The notes under the pieces were generated by a model. The model worked only from the letters and a program-made list of their open reading frames with translations. It had not been told where the DNA came from and did not search any database. The position numbers and the translations under genes are program-made. Source: Streptomyces sp. NBC_00250 (GTDB lineage Bacteria > Actinomycetota > Actinomycetes > Streptomycetales > Streptomycetaceae). From it: a stretch of 64,000 bases of DNA. Shown one piece after another: positions 51,755-60,127 of this stretch. Numbering within the stretch: position 1 is the first letter of the stretch; every line of letters starts with the position of its first letter. The DNA lies in assembly GCF_036192275.1 (NCBI RefSeq), contig NZ_CP108088.1:1860001-1924000 (forward strand). The letters are read 5' to 3'.

Positions 51755-51773
51755 GCGCGGCACCTCACGGCGA

Positions 51774-52907
51774 TCAGGTTGCGGGGGGCGGCGGGTCGCC
51801 GTAGGCCACCGTCGTGCCTCCCACGAACGGCAGCAGTCGCTCGGCCTCCTCCTCCAGGGCCGCCCTGTCCGCGGCGCGGAGCGGCCGGAACGGGGCGAGC
51901 CGCAGCGTCCCGGCGCCGAGGGACCACGTTCCCCGCACCCGGCCGTCCACCAGGAAGGTGGGCCGGACCTGCGCCCCTCCGGGCATCACGCGGGTGCGGT
52001 CCTCGTCGTCGATGATGCGCGTCCGGTCGAAGTGGGCGAGCAGGATGTTGTCGAAGGCGGGCAGCAGTCGCACCGGGGCGGGGGTCTCGGGGTCGGGCAG
52101 CTCCGCGTCGGCCAGATCGAACAGTTCCCCGCCTCCGGGGCCGGAGTAGCGGCGCAGTTCGCCGTCCATCTCCGCGACGACTTCGCCCAGGCGGGTCAGT
52201 CCGCACCAGACCTGGACGTCCTTCACGCAGGCCGGTCCGAAGGCCGCCAGATGGCGGCGGACCAGTACCTTCGCCGTCTCGGTCGGGGTCGCCATCGGCC
52301 GTCCCAGCCATGCCTCGGCGGGCGTGACCGAGATCGCCGACCGGTTGCCCCAGGAGCCCCAGGCGGCCGTCGCCGGGTCGTGGACGAGCGGAGTGCGCAG
52401 CTCGACCTCCCCGGCCAGGATCCGCCCGTCGTGCCCCGGGTGGCGGTCGGCCAGCCTTCGGGCCAGCTCCCTGCGGGGCAGCGTCCCGCCGCCGAGCAGG
52501 TCGAGCCCCTCGGCGACCAGGGACGCCGGGTCCAGGCCCACGCCGTGCCCGGTGGAGTCGCCGCGGGCGCTGTGGTTCCGAGTGAAGTACGGCGAGCCCG
52601 CCGTGCGGTCGAGCACGGGCTGCACCAGCGGGCGCAGCCGGCGGAAGTCGTCGGCGGCGGCGAGGTGCTGGGTGCTGCGGAGCAGGGTGGACCGGACGAC
52701 CTTCCGGTCCTCGACGAGCGCGGTGAGCTCCGTCCGGGTGAAGCCGTGGATCCTGCTCCACAGTCCGACGTAGGGCCAGTTGGGCTCCTGCGCCTGGAGT
52801 GCGACAAGGCGCCCGATCACCTCAAGGGGAGTGCGGTCGGTGCGCGCGAGCAGGAACTGGCGGTCGAGGAGCGCCCGGTTCAGGGCGCGGAGGGAGAGTG
52901 GGGTCAC
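51774..52907 (-). CDS. Winged helix DNA-binding domain (AlkZ/YcaQ-related) protein
   Basis: A 377-residue protein of the HTH_42/winged helix DNA-binding family, which includes the DNA glycosylases AlkZ and YcaQ. It begins LSLRALNRALLDRQFLLAR and has the conserved LVALQAQEPNWPYVGLWSR near residue 35, DRKVVRSTLLRSTQHL, and a C-terminal RLLPAFDNILLAHFDRTRII segment. The QxQ-type catalytic motif of AlkZ appears as ALQAQ, so repair of alkylated or crosslinked bases is possible but unproven in this subgroup. The GTG start overlaps the stop of the MDR reductase by GTGA. Confidence 0.87.
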   Translation of the reverse strand: MTPLSLRALNRALLDRQFLLARTDRTPLEVIGRLVALQAQEPNWPYVGLWSRIHGFTRTELTALVEDRKVVRSTLLRSTQHLAAADDFRRLRPLVQPVLDRTAGSPYFTRNHSARGDSTGHGVGLDPASLVAEGLDLLGGGTLPRRELARRLADRHPGHDGRILAGEVELRTPLVHDPATAAWGSWGNRSAISVTPAEAWLGRPMATPTETAKVLVRRHLAAFGPACVKDVQVWCGLTRLGEVVAEMDGELRRYSGPGGGELFDLADAELPDPETPAPVRLLPAFDNILLAHFDRTRIIDDEDRTRVMPGGAQVRPTFLVDGRVRGTWSLGAGTLRLAPFRPLRAADRAALEEEAERLLPFVGGTTVAYGDPPPPAT

Positions 52908-53893
52908 GGCAGACGCACCGAGACGTTGCCTCGGTAGGAGCCCTGGAGCAGCGAGAGGAACGCGCCCGGCACGTCCTCGATCCCGCCCTCGACGACGGTC
53001 CGCGGGTAGACGAAGCGGCCCTCGTCCAGCCACGTTCGGAAGTGCTTCTGCCAGGCCTCGATCTGATCGGGCGTGTGGTGGCAGGAGAAGGGCAGCAGCT
53101 CGACGCCCCTGGCCTCGGCCGCCGCGCGGTCGGGCTGCGGGAAGCGGACCGCCGCGTCGCCGAGCTGGCTCGACAACGAGCCGCACAGGGCGAAGCGTGC
53201 CCCGGGCCGGGCGGCTCGCAGGGCGGCGTCGTACTGCTCGCCGCCGACGACGTCGAAGAACACCGAGATGCCCTCGGGCGCCAGCTCCCGGAGCCGGTCG
53301 GCCGGGGAGCCGTCGTGGTAGTCGAACGCGGCGTCGAAGCCGAGCTCGTTCACCAGGTACGCGGCCTTCGCCGGGCTTCCGGCGCTGCCGATCACCCGCG
53401 CCGCGCCGAGGCACCGGGCGATCTGCCCGGCCAGCGAGCCGACCCCGCCCGCCGCGCCGGAGACGAACACCACGTCGCCCTCGCCGACGGCCGCCACGTC
53501 GGCCGTCCCGTAGTAGGCGGTAGGCCCCTGGCCGAGGTGGTGGCCGGGGTCGGGAAGGAAGCCGCGGTCGAGCCTGACGTACGCGGACGCCGGACCCGCC
53601 GAGAACTCGCTCCAGCCGGCCGTCGTCCGGACGAGGTCGCCGACCGCGAGCTCGGGGCTCGCGGAGCGTACGACCGTGCCGACGGTGACCAGTCCCACCC
53701 GCCGGCCCGGCTGCCAGGCCGGCACCGGGAGGGTGCAGTCGGCCCGCATCAGCTCCAGGTAGGCGGCGGCCAGGCCCACCTCCTCGGTGCGCACCAGGAC
53801 CTCGCCGTCCACCTCGGTCTCGGCGACGGTGAAGTGGTCGAGGGTCGGGACGCCGGTGATCTGCGTCGTCAGCCGGATCTCACGGGTGATCAT
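52904..53893 (-). CDS. MDR-superfamily NADPH-dependent reductase
   Basis: A 329-residue zinc-free medium-chain dehydrogenase/reductase of the leukotriene B4 dehydrogenase/curcumin reductase type. The dinucleotide motif is VFVSGAAGGVGSLAGQIA (near residue 147), with GSAGSPAKAAYLV following and FFDVVGGEQYDAAL later. It probably reduces an enone double bond with NADPH. The ATG at 53893 has GAGGA 8 nt upstream. It is co-translated with the winged-helix gene and diverges from a WYL regulator across 96 bp, which probably controls it. Confidence 0.92.
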   Translation of the reverse strand: MITREIRLTTQITGVPTLDHFTVAETEVDGEVLVRTEEVGLAAAYLELMRADCTLPVPAWQPGRRVGLVTVGTVVRSASPELAVGDLVRTTAGWSEFSAGPASAYVRLDRGFLPDPGHHLGQGPTAYYGTADVAAVGEGDVVFVSGAAGGVGSLAGQIARCLGAARVIGSAGSPAKAAYLVNELGFDAAFDYHDGSPADRLRELAPEGISVFFDVVGGEQYDAALRAARPGARFALCGSLSSQLGDAAVRFPQPDRAAAEARGVELLPFSCHHTPDQIEAWQKHFRTWLDEGRFVYPRTVVEGGIEDVPGAFLSLLQGSYRGNVSVRLP

Positions 53894-53977
53894 TTCTCGG
53901 TCCTCACATCGGTCCGGTGGGGCTTTCGAAATCGACTCTAAGGACACTTCCGGTCACTTTCCGGCCGGAACTCCGGG

Positions 53978-53983
53978 CAGTAT
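53978..53983 (+). promoter_or_regulatory. Leaderless -10 element of the WYL regulator gene
   Basis: CAGTAT ending 6 nt before the ATG at 53990, no Shine-Dalgarno. CACTTCCGG and CACTTTCCGG repeats (53945-53963) lie just upstream and could be operator half-sites. Confidence 0.5.
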
Positions 53984-53989
53984 TCCGGC

Positions 53990-54949
53990 ATGGCGAACAC
54001 CAGCTCACGGACCCTCCGGCTGCTCTCCCTGCTGCAGACCCACCGCCACTGGCCCGGCCCGGAACTGTGCGGCCGGCTCGGAATCTCCGAGCGGACCCTG
54101 CGCCGCGACGTCGACCGGCTGCGCGAGCTCGGCTACCCGGTCGGCGCGGCCCGTGGCACGGACGGCGGCTACCAGCTCGCGCCCGGCGCCGTCCTGCCGC
54201 CGCTCCTGCTCGACGACGAGGAGGCGGTGGCCCTCGCCGTCGGCATCGGCGACGCGGCGCAGAGCGGCATCGCGGGGATCGAGGACGCGTCCCTGCGGGC
54301 GCTCACCAAGGTGGTGCGGGTCCTGCCTCCCCGGCTGCGCGCCAGGGTGGACGCCTTGCGCGCGATGACCGTCTCCGCCTCCGCGGCCGGGCCGGCCGTC
54401 GCGGCGGGCGTGCTCACCGCGGTCGCCCAGGCGTGCCGGGACGAGGAGCGGCTGCGGTTCGGATACACCGCCCGGGGGTCCGCGGCCACCGAGCGCGAGG
54501 TCGAGCCGCACCGCGTCGTCGCCCTCGGCGGGCGCTGGTACCTGGTCGCCTACGACCTGGACCGGCACGACTGGCGCAGCTTCCGCCTCGACCGGCTGAC
54601 CGGGCCGACGGCGACCGGCGCCCGCTTCCGGCACCGTCCGCTCCCGGCCGGTGACGCCGTGGCCTTCGTCCGGGAGGCGAGCGGGGCCCCCGCGCCTCAC
54701 ACGGTCGAGGTCCTCGTCCACGCACCGTCGGCGCGGGTGCGGCAGACGGTCGGCCGGTGGGGCACGGTCGAGCCGGTCGACCGGGACAGCTGCCGGCTCA
54801 CCATGACCTCGACGTCCCTCGACTGGCCGACGCAGGCGCTGGGCAACGTGGGAGCCGAGTTCGAGGTCCTGGGCCCGCCGGAGTTCGCCGCGCACCTCCG
54901 GGAGTGGGGTGCCCGCTTCCTGCGCGCGGCCCCTCAGGACATGTCGTGA
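53990..54949 (+). CDS. WYL-domain transcriptional regulator
   Basis: A 319-residue protein: HTH_11-type winged helix at the N-terminus (TLRLLSLLQTHRHWPGPELCGRLGISERTLRRDVDRLRELGYPV), a central helical part and a WYL domain (about 145-225; EPHRVVALGGRWYLVAYDLDR), then a C-terminal extension domain. WYL proteins bind ligands or nucleic acids and often control neighbouring genes. Divergent position suggests control of the MDR reductase/winged-helix pair. Its last 16 bp overlap a small gene on the other strand. Confidence 0.93.
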   Translation: MANTSSRTLRLLSLLQTHRHWPGPELCGRLGISERTLRRDVDRLRELGYPVGAARGTDGGYQLAPGAVLPPLLLDDEEAVALAVGIGDAAQSGIAGIEDASLRALTKVVRVLPPRLRARVDALRAMTVSASAAGPAVAAGVLTAVAQACRDEERLRFGYTARGSAATEREVEPHRVVALGGRWYLVAYDLDRHDWRSFRLDRLTGPTATGARFRHRPLPAGDAVAFVREASGAPAPHTVEVLVHAPSARVRQTVGRWGTVEPVDRDSCRLTMTSTSLDWPTQALGNVGAEFEVLGPPEFAAHLREWGARFLRAAPQDMS

Positions 54950-55161
54950 AAGCCGAGGCAGTCCGGGTCCTGGAGGGGGCAGCTCGGATGGGGGGTGCGG
55001 TCCCGTTCCGGGGGTGGGGGCGGCTCGTCCGCGAGGGCCGGAGCCGGGGGCAGCTCGAAGGATCCGCAGAGGCAGGCTCCGCACGTGCCCGAGAACCGGG
55101 GTTCCCCGTGGCGGAAGCGCGGATGTCCGCACCGGCACTCCTGTGTCGCCCAGGCCGCCAT
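54934..55161 (-). CDS. Small Cys-rich probable zinc-binding protein
   Basis: A 75-residue protein. CRCGHPRFRH and CGACLCGSF supply five cysteines and some histidines in the first half, which looks like a zinc ribbon; the rest is Pro-rich with another Cys pair (SCPLQDPDCLG). The ATG has GGAGG 7 nt upstream, which supports a real gene even though the product is short and overlaps the WYL gene end by 16 bp. Function unknown. Confidence 0.7.
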   Translation of the reverse strand: MAAWATQECRCGHPRFRHGEPRFSGTCGACLCGSFELPPAPALADEPPPPPERDRTPHPSCPLQDPDCLGFHDMS

Positions 55162-55252
55162 CTCCGGACCTCCGCTCCCCCGCGGTCTCCGCGCCCGACC
55201 GTGCTTTCGCGGTCTCCAGGGTAGCGACCGCGCCCCCGGTCCGCCCCCGCCC

Positions 55253-57259
55253 TCAGTTCGGACGCATCCTGAACTCGTAGGCGTCCGGCAGGAGTTCGTC
55301 AGTGAGCCGCGCCCATAGCTCGCCCAGGATCTCGGCGCCCTCGCGCAGGTCCGCGACCTCGAAGCCCGCGTCGAAGACGGCGCGGGCCTCGTCCGGCCGG
55401 CCCTCGGCGATCAGCAGCCGGGCGTCGAGCAGCCGGAAGGCCCCGCGCTGCCGGACCGGCTCGGGCAGTCGCTGCCAGAGGGCCCTGGCCCGGTCGGGCC
55501 GGCCGACGGCGAGGAGGGCGTCCACGGCCTCGCGGCCGAGGGCGGCGGCGAGGGTCTCGCCCGCCCCCTCCCCCCGTCCGTCGTCTGCTCCCGCGTGGTC
55601 GGCGAAGGCTTCCGTGAAGTGCTCGGCGGCTCGCTCCGGGTGCCCGTCCTCCCGGTCGGCGACGGCCAGGCAGTACAGCAGCGGCCAGCGCACGGCGGCC
55701 TCCTTGAGCCCCCGCTCCCAGCTGCGTACCGCCTGGGCGCGGTCACCGGCGTGCCACTGGGCGATGCCGAGGTGGTACTCGGTGGTGGGGTCGGCGGGGG
55801 CGGTCTCCAGCATGTCCCGCCAGGGTGGTGCGACGAGCGGCGCGATCAGGGGCCCGCCCGGCGCCGAACCCCGCGCCGCGCCTCGCGCAGGCCCCGACGG
55901 TGCCGGCAGGACGCCGGTGCGCAGCAGCTCCCGCCAGGGTTCCTGGTCGGGTCCGAGCGTCGATTCGGGGAACGGCGTCCCGGGCAACTCGTATCCACCG
56001 CGCAGGACTTCGAGCGCACCCCAGCCGGAGCCGGCCGCGAGGACCTCGTCCGGACCGGTGTCTGCCGTGGTCTCCCGCCAGGCCGTGTACGCCGCGTCGA
56101 CGGCGGCGCGGGGCAGCGCACCGGCCAGCTTGTGCTCGACGTCGGAGCGGGCGGCGGCCCAGTCGTCGCCGAGCGCCGTGGCGGGGTCGGCGGCGAGCGG
56201 GCCGTACGCCTCCAGCCAGCTGAACTCCGCGCCGCCCGCGAGTTCCAGGTGTTCCAGCTGGGTGCGGGCGAGTCCGGCCTGGATCTCGGCGTAGCCGGGG
56301 GTGCCTGGTTCCGTCAGCCACTCCTGCCAGCGCCGGCCGCCGCGCTCGGTGCCCCATACGAAGAGCTTGCGGCCGCGCAGCGGGTCGGTGGAGGTCTGGA
56401 CGAGGCCGCCGCCGTCCGGATCCAGGGCGGCGATCCAGCGGCGCTGCCCCTCGGGCAGGTCGTAGAACCAATCGGCGGCGTGTGTGCTGTTCAGCGGGTA
56501 CGAGCGGTCGGTGCCGTCCTCCGTGCGCGCCACGGGGACCCGGCGCAGGCCGCGCTCGTAGCCGTGGTGCCAGGCCGTGTCGGCGGGGGCGAGGACCCGG
56601 CGGTCCTCGGGGACGGCGATGTTGGACCACCAGTAGACGGGGGCGGGGCGCTCGTGGGGGTTGCGGATCCGGACCCCGACGTACAGGAAGTCGGAGCCCT
56701 CCGGGAGCCACAGGTCCACCTGGAAGGGCAGGTCGCGCAGCCGCTCCCACTCCCAGAGACGGAGCATCGGTCCGCCGTCGGGTGCGCGGACGGTCGCCGC
56801 GTGGAGGGGCGAGCAGGACAGGGTGGTGTGGCCGGTGGCCCCGATGTTCCACTCGATGCCGCCGGAGAACCAGGCGCCGTTGAGGGCGAACGCGGCGGGC
56901 TGGAACACCGGGTTGCGGTAGAGGAGTTCGCGTCCGGTGGGCTTGTGGTGGAGCGAGTGGACGCGGCCGCCGAGGCCGGGCAGCACGGTCACCCGGAGCC
57001 GGTCGTTCTCGATCACGATCGTGTCGAGGTCGGCAGGGGTGCGATCGCGGCCGTAGCCGTCACGGACGGGGGCGGGCAGCAGGCTGCGCAGGGGTGCCCG
57101 CCCGATGCCGCGGGCCATGTCGCGCGGGAGTTCCGCGAGGGTCCGCGCGTCGACCGTGTGGGCCCCGGCACCGGCGGGGGCCCGCAGGGCGGGAAGAGGG
57201 TTGTCCGGGCCCAACGGGGCTGCGGGCAGCGTCAGTACGGCACGTCGTACGGTCGTCAT
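55253..57259 (-). CDS. DUF5107 galactose-mutarotase-like domain plus tetratricopeptide region
   Basis: A 668-residue soluble protein. Residues about 70-370 form the DUF5107 domain, a mutarotase-like beta-sandwich (IVIENDRLRVTVLPGLGGRVHSLHHKPTGREL, FSGGIEWNIGATGH). The C-terminal 200 residues contain TPR-like helices (TEYHLGIAQWHAGDRAQAVRSWERGL, DARLLIAEGRPDEARAVFDAGF). Proteins of this layout are found with carbohydrate genes and are thought to act on sugars; nothing nearby narrows this down. The start is set at the ATG at 57259 (MTTVRRAVL); an in-frame ATG five codons upstream is an alternative. Confidence 0.9.
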   Translation of the reverse strand: MTTVRRAVLTLPAAPLGPDNPLPALRAPAGAGAHTVDARTLAELPRDMARGIGRAPLRSLLPAPVRDGYGRDRTPADLDTIVIENDRLRVTVLPGLGGRVHSLHHKPTGRELLYRNPVFQPAAFALNGAWFSGGIEWNIGATGHTTLSCSPLHAATVRAPDGGPMLRLWEWERLRDLPFQVDLWLPEGSDFLYVGVRIRNPHERPAPVYWWSNIAVPEDRRVLAPADTAWHHGYERGLRRVPVARTEDGTDRSYPLNSTHAADWFYDLPEGQRRWIAALDPDGGGLVQTSTDPLRGRKLFVWGTERGGRRWQEWLTEPGTPGYAEIQAGLARTQLEHLELAGGAEFSWLEAYGPLAADPATALGDDWAAARSDVEHKLAGALPRAAVDAAYTAWRETTADTGPDEVLAAGSGWGALEVLRGGYELPGTPFPESTLGPDQEPWRELLRTGVLPAPSGPARGAARGSAPGGPLIAPLVAPPWRDMLETAPADPTTEYHLGIAQWHAGDRAQAVRSWERGLKEAAVRWPLLYCLAVADREDGHPERAAEHFTEAFADHAGADDGRGEGAGETLAAALGREAVDALLAVGRPDRARALWQRLPEPVRQRGAFRLLDARLLIAEGRPDEARAVFDAGFEVADLREGAEILGELWARLTDELLPDAYEFRMRPN

Positions 57260-57436
57260 CGCCCCATGGAACACGCCGATGGCCGTCCTGACCAGGGGCT
57301 CTCCGCGTCAGGCTTCGGCAAAGCCGGGAGCGGGGGCCCCGGAAACTCCCGGCGGACCGGACGGCCGCCGACCTAGGGTGGAGGGTCGGCACGCCGTCGG
57401 GCGGCCGAAGAACCGGCGGGACAGGGAGTACGAGGA

Positions 57437-57769
57437 ATGGGCACGCAGCACACCTACCGGGTCATCGTGCGCGGCACGTTCGACGGTCTGTCGGAGGAGA
57501 GCCCCGCCCGGCTGCTCGCCGAGGTGGACGCGCACGGGCTGACCGCGATGCAGTTCACGGAGGAGGGCTCGCTGACCTACGACCGGACGCTGAAGCACTT
57601 CTCGTACCGCCTGGTCGTCGTCTCCGACGCCGAGGACGGGGACGAGATGGCGGGCGCGCTCGCGGAGGACCGGGTGGAGACCGCGCTCGGGGAGCTCGGC
57701 CACGGGTACAAGGCGCTGCGTTCGACCGTGACCGACCTCGACACGATGAAGATCAACTACAAGCGCTGA
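57437..57769 (+). CDS. DUF6204-family small protein
   Basis: A 110-residue protein resembling the DUF6204 group of actinobacteria: THTYRVIVRG-like N-terminus, GLTAMQFTEEGSLTYDRTLKHFSYRLVV in the centre, and a conserved Thr/Asp C-terminal end (TVTDLDTMKINYKR). Likely a small soluble alpha/beta protein; function unknown. GGGAG lies 8 nt before the ATG. It converges with the acetyltransferase gene by a 13-bp overlap. Confidence 0.85.
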   Translation: MGTQHTYRVIVRGTFDGLSEESPARLLAEVDAHGLTAMQFTEEGSLTYDRTLKHFSYRLVVVSDAEDGDEMAGALAEDRVETALGELGHGYKALRSTVTDLDTMKINYKR

Positions 57770-58344
57770 GCGGCCTCGCCCCCGGCCGTCGCGCCTTCGG
57801 GCTCCGGGGCGGTGATCGCCCAGCGTTCGTGGTCGCGCCAGGCCCCGTCGATGAGCAGCATCGCGGGCGAGAAGCCCTCGAGACGGAAGCCCGCGCGGCG
57901 GACGAGCGCGCGGGAGGGGGCGTTGCCGGGCTGGATGTTCGCTTCGAGACGGTGGAGTCCGAGCGGCCCGAAGGCGTACGCGAGGAGCAGCCCGAGGGCC
58001 TCGGTGAGCAGTCCGCGCCCGGCGGCGTGCGCGAAGGCGCCGTAGCCGAGGGCGCCGCTGCGGAAGGCGCCCCGGACGATGTTGTTGACGGTGAGGAAGC
58101 CGGCGATCGCGCCGCCCGCGTCCCCGTGCTCGCACACCAGGAACCCCTCGCGCGCCGGTTCCTCGACGAGGGCGGACGCGTAGCCGCCGTAGGCCTCGGC
58201 CGTGCACGGCGGGAACAGCCAGGGCCGGTGGAGTTCCCGGCTCTCGCGGGCGCGGGCGGTGAACTCCTCGGCGTCGTCGAGGGTGAAGGCGCGCAGGCCC
58301 ACACGGGGCCCGGCGGTGAGGTAACGGCCAAGATCGTCGGGCAT
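57757..58344 (-). CDS. GNAT-family acetyltransferase (RimJ/RimL type)
   Basis: A 195-residue acetyltransferase. GPRVGLRAFTLDDAEEFTARARESRELHRPW is the RimJ-type N-terminus; the acetyl-CoA region is AGRGLLTEALGLLLAYAFGPLGLHRLEANIQPGNAPSRALVRRAGFRLEGF. These enzymes acetylate ribosomal protein N-termini or other amines; acceptor unknown. A TAGCCT element ends 6 nt before the ATG and there is no Shine-Dalgarno, so the message is probably leaderless. Confidence 0.93.
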   Translation of the reverse strand: MPDDLGRYLTAGPRVGLRAFTLDDAEEFTARARESRELHRPWLFPPCTAEAYGGYASALVEEPAREGFLVCEHGDAGGAIAGFLTVNNIVRGAFRSGALGYGAFAHAAGRGLLTEALGLLLAYAFGPLGLHRLEANIQPGNAPSRALVRRAGFRLEGFSPAMLLIDGAWRDHERWAITAPEPEGATAGGEAAQRL

Positions 58345-58350
58345 GGGGCC

Positions 58351-58356
58351 AGGCTA
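58351..58356 (-). promoter_or_regulatory. Leaderless -10 element of the RimJ-type acetyltransferase
   Basis: TAGCCT on the minus strand, 6 nt before the ATG at 58344. Confidence 0.5.
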
Positions 58357-58397
58357 AGCCGCACGGAGGAGCGAGCCACGGATGGGGTACGGCGCGC

Positions 58398-58745
58398 TCA
58401 GCGTCGCGCCGTGCGCACGCGGGGCGGGCAGCTCTCCCCCTTCCGTACGACTCCGATCATGACGGTGGTGCGGCGGTCGAGGCCCGTGCCCGCCGCCGGG
58501 TACTGCGTGACGACCTGCCATCGCGGCGGCCAGATCACCCGCCGGTCCCGCCCGCTCACGTCGTGGACGTCGAGTCGGGTACGGGGGTCCAGCCGGGTGA
58601 AGACGCGCCACAGGCCGCGGCCGAGGAAGTCGGGCACCGGGCGGGTCCCGGCGTCGTCGGCCGAGGCGGCGGTCTCCGTCGAGGTGACGGCGACGGCCGC
58701 CAGGGCGAGGACCGCGCCCGCCCCGACGACGGCGCGCCGCTTCAC
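58398..58745 (-). CDS. Secreted PASTA-like domain protein
   Basis: A 115-residue protein with a signal peptide (KRRAVVGAGAVLALAAVAV, cleavage near residue 28) and one PASTA-like domain: VPDFLGRGL at its start, VHDVSGRDRRVIWPPRWQVVTQYPAAGTG and TTVMIGVVRKGESCP at its end. PASTA domains bind peptidoglycan or act as spacers. Its ATG overlaps the stop of the upstream LapA-like gene (ATGA), so the two are made together. Confidence 0.82.
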   Translation of the reverse strand: MKRRAVVGAGAVLALAAVAVTSTETAASADDAGTRPVPDFLGRGLWRVFTRLDPRTRLDVHDVSGRDRRVIWPPRWQVVTQYPAAGTGLDRRTTVMIGVVRKGESCPPRVRTARR

Positions 58746-58993
58746 TTCCGCCTCCGGGCGGCGGCGTAGTACCCACAGGCGGCGCCGAGGAGCGCGGTGG
58801 CGAGCAGGGCCAGGTAGAGCGGCATGGTCACTTCGGGGATCAGGAGCCGGATCTTGACCTCGCGGGTGTTCTGGAAGATGAAGACCAGGGTGATGACGGC
58901 GAGCGCCATCATCCCGATCCGGCCGGGGGTGAGGGCTTCGGTGAACCGGGATCTACCCCCGTCCGTTGTCCGTGACGTCTCCTTGGGACTCAT
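58742..58993 (-). CDS. LapA-domain membrane protein
   Basis: An 83-residue protein with two hydrophobic helices: MMALAVITLVFIFQNTREVKIRLLI, the LapA-type QNTxxVxIxxL motif, and a second helix YLALLATALLGAACGYYAA followed by basic residues. LapA-like proteins have been linked to envelope assembly. ATG at 58993 has GGAGAGGG upstream; a longer upstream reading has no similarity. It is co-translated with the PASTA-like gene. Confidence 0.85.
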   Translation of the reverse strand: MSPKETSRTTDGGRSRFTEALTPGRIGMMALAVITLVFIFQNTREVKIRLLIPEVTMPLYLALLATALLGAACGYYAAARRRK

Positions 58994-59103
58994 GCCCGGC
59001 CCTCTCCTCCGTCGTGCCGTCGGTCGTACCCGGCCACAGCCGTGGGACCAGAATGAGGTGGGCGGAGCCTCGCCGTGACGGCGAGGAGAGCCGTACGGGT
59101 GAC

Positions 59104-59114
59104 TTGTCAGACAA
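59104..59114. promoter_or_regulatory. GntR operator candidate upstream of its gene
   Basis: TTGTCAGACAA, a perfect 11-bp palindrome, within ACTTGTCAGACAAC (59102-59115). The same 14 bp, apart from the central base, lie at the start of the adenosine deaminase gene. Confidence 0.6.
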
Positions 59115-59202
59115 CGTGGGCCGACTACCGTGGGTCCTGACACCGTCGGGACCCGGGGCCGGAACCGCCCGGAACCGACCGGATTCGAGACGAGGAGCGG
59201 CC

Positions 59203-60027
59203 GTGGCGGTCAGCGGACAGCGGCGGCGACCGGTCGTGGCGCTCTACGAGCGGATCGCGGACGCCGTCCACGACGGCACCTACCCGCCGGGCTCGACGCT
59301 CCCCTCCGAACCGAAGCTCGCCGCCGAGCTGGGCGTGAGCCGGCCCGCCCTGCGCGAGGCACTGCTGCTGCTCCAGGAGGACGGCGTGCTGACCGTGCGG
59401 CGCGGGGTGGGCCGGACCGTGAACGACCGGCCGCCACGGCGCGGGTTCGAGCACGTCCAGCCCCTTGAGGAGCTGATCGGCGCAGGGACGCCGCTGCGGG
59501 TGCGGGCGCTGCTGCGGACGGTCGAGGAACCGACCGACTTCACCACCCAGCACCTGCTGGCCCCGGCCCGCGCCGAGCTGCGGTTCTGGGAATCCGTGCT
59601 GACCGGGGAGGGTACGGCGGCGGCCCTGAGCCACGAGTGGGCGGCGCCCGACGAACTGCTCGACCGGGTGCACCCCGAGTTCGCGCGCGCCCTGCGGGCG
59701 ACGGAGACGGGCAGCCGGGCCGACACGGGCAGCCGGGCGGAAGCGGGCCCCTCGGCGGCGACGGGCGCCGGCGGCTCCGAGCGGAGGTCCGCCGTCTCCA
59801 TGCTCTCGGTCCTGGTCGGAGCCTCGCGCGAGACCGCGCTCAGCGCGCACAGCGGCATCACGGCGACACTGCTCGGACGGCGGCGCGGGGACCAGCTGGG
59901 CCGCCCGGCGGACACTCCGGCCGTGCTCGTCACCCAGGTCGTCCGGGTCGGCGAGGCCCCGGTCCTGGCCGCCAAGCACATGCTCCCGACGGGCGCCCCG
60001 GCACTGCCCGTACTGCAGTCCCACTAG
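59203..60027 (+). CDS. GntR-family transcriptional regulator
   Basis: A 274-residue regulator: GntR winged helix at residues about 12-75 ([42 protein letters not shown]) and a C-terminal UTRA-like domain with an inserted Gly/Ala/Ser-rich segment ([14 protein letters not shown], near residue 170-185). The GTG at 59203 has GAGGAG 5 nt upstream. It lies 100 bp before adenosine deaminase on the same strand. Identical palindromes upstream of this gene and at the deaminase start make it a likely regulator of both; the ligand could be a purine nucleoside. Confidence 0.92.
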   Translation: MAVSGQRRRPVVALYERIADAVHDGTYPPGSTLPSEPKLAAELGVSRPALREALLLLQEDGVLTVRRGVGRTVNDRPPRRGFEHVQPLEELIGAGTPLRVRALLRTVEEPTDFTTQHLLAPARAELRFWESVLTGEGTAAALSHEWAAPDELLDRVHPEFARALRATETGSRADTGSRAEAGPSAATGAGGSERRSAVSMLSVLVGASRETALSAHSGITATLLGRRRGDQLGRPADTPAVLVTQVVRVGEAPVLAAKHMLPTGAPALPVLQSH

Positions 60028-60113
60028 GGACGCCCGAGGCCCGCGAAAGCCTCTTCCGGGGCTGCTGCCCCACCCCCGTCGGGGCCGTCACAGCGGCACC
60101 CTCTCCCGTGGCG

Positions 60114-60119
60114 TACACT
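60114..60119 (+). promoter_or_regulatory. -10 element of the adenosine deaminase gene
   Basis: TACACT, 8 nt before the ATG at 60128. The transcript would begin at or just before the start codon, immediately upstream of the palindrome at 60134-60144. Confidence 0.5.
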
Positions 60120-60127
60120 TCCCCGCC

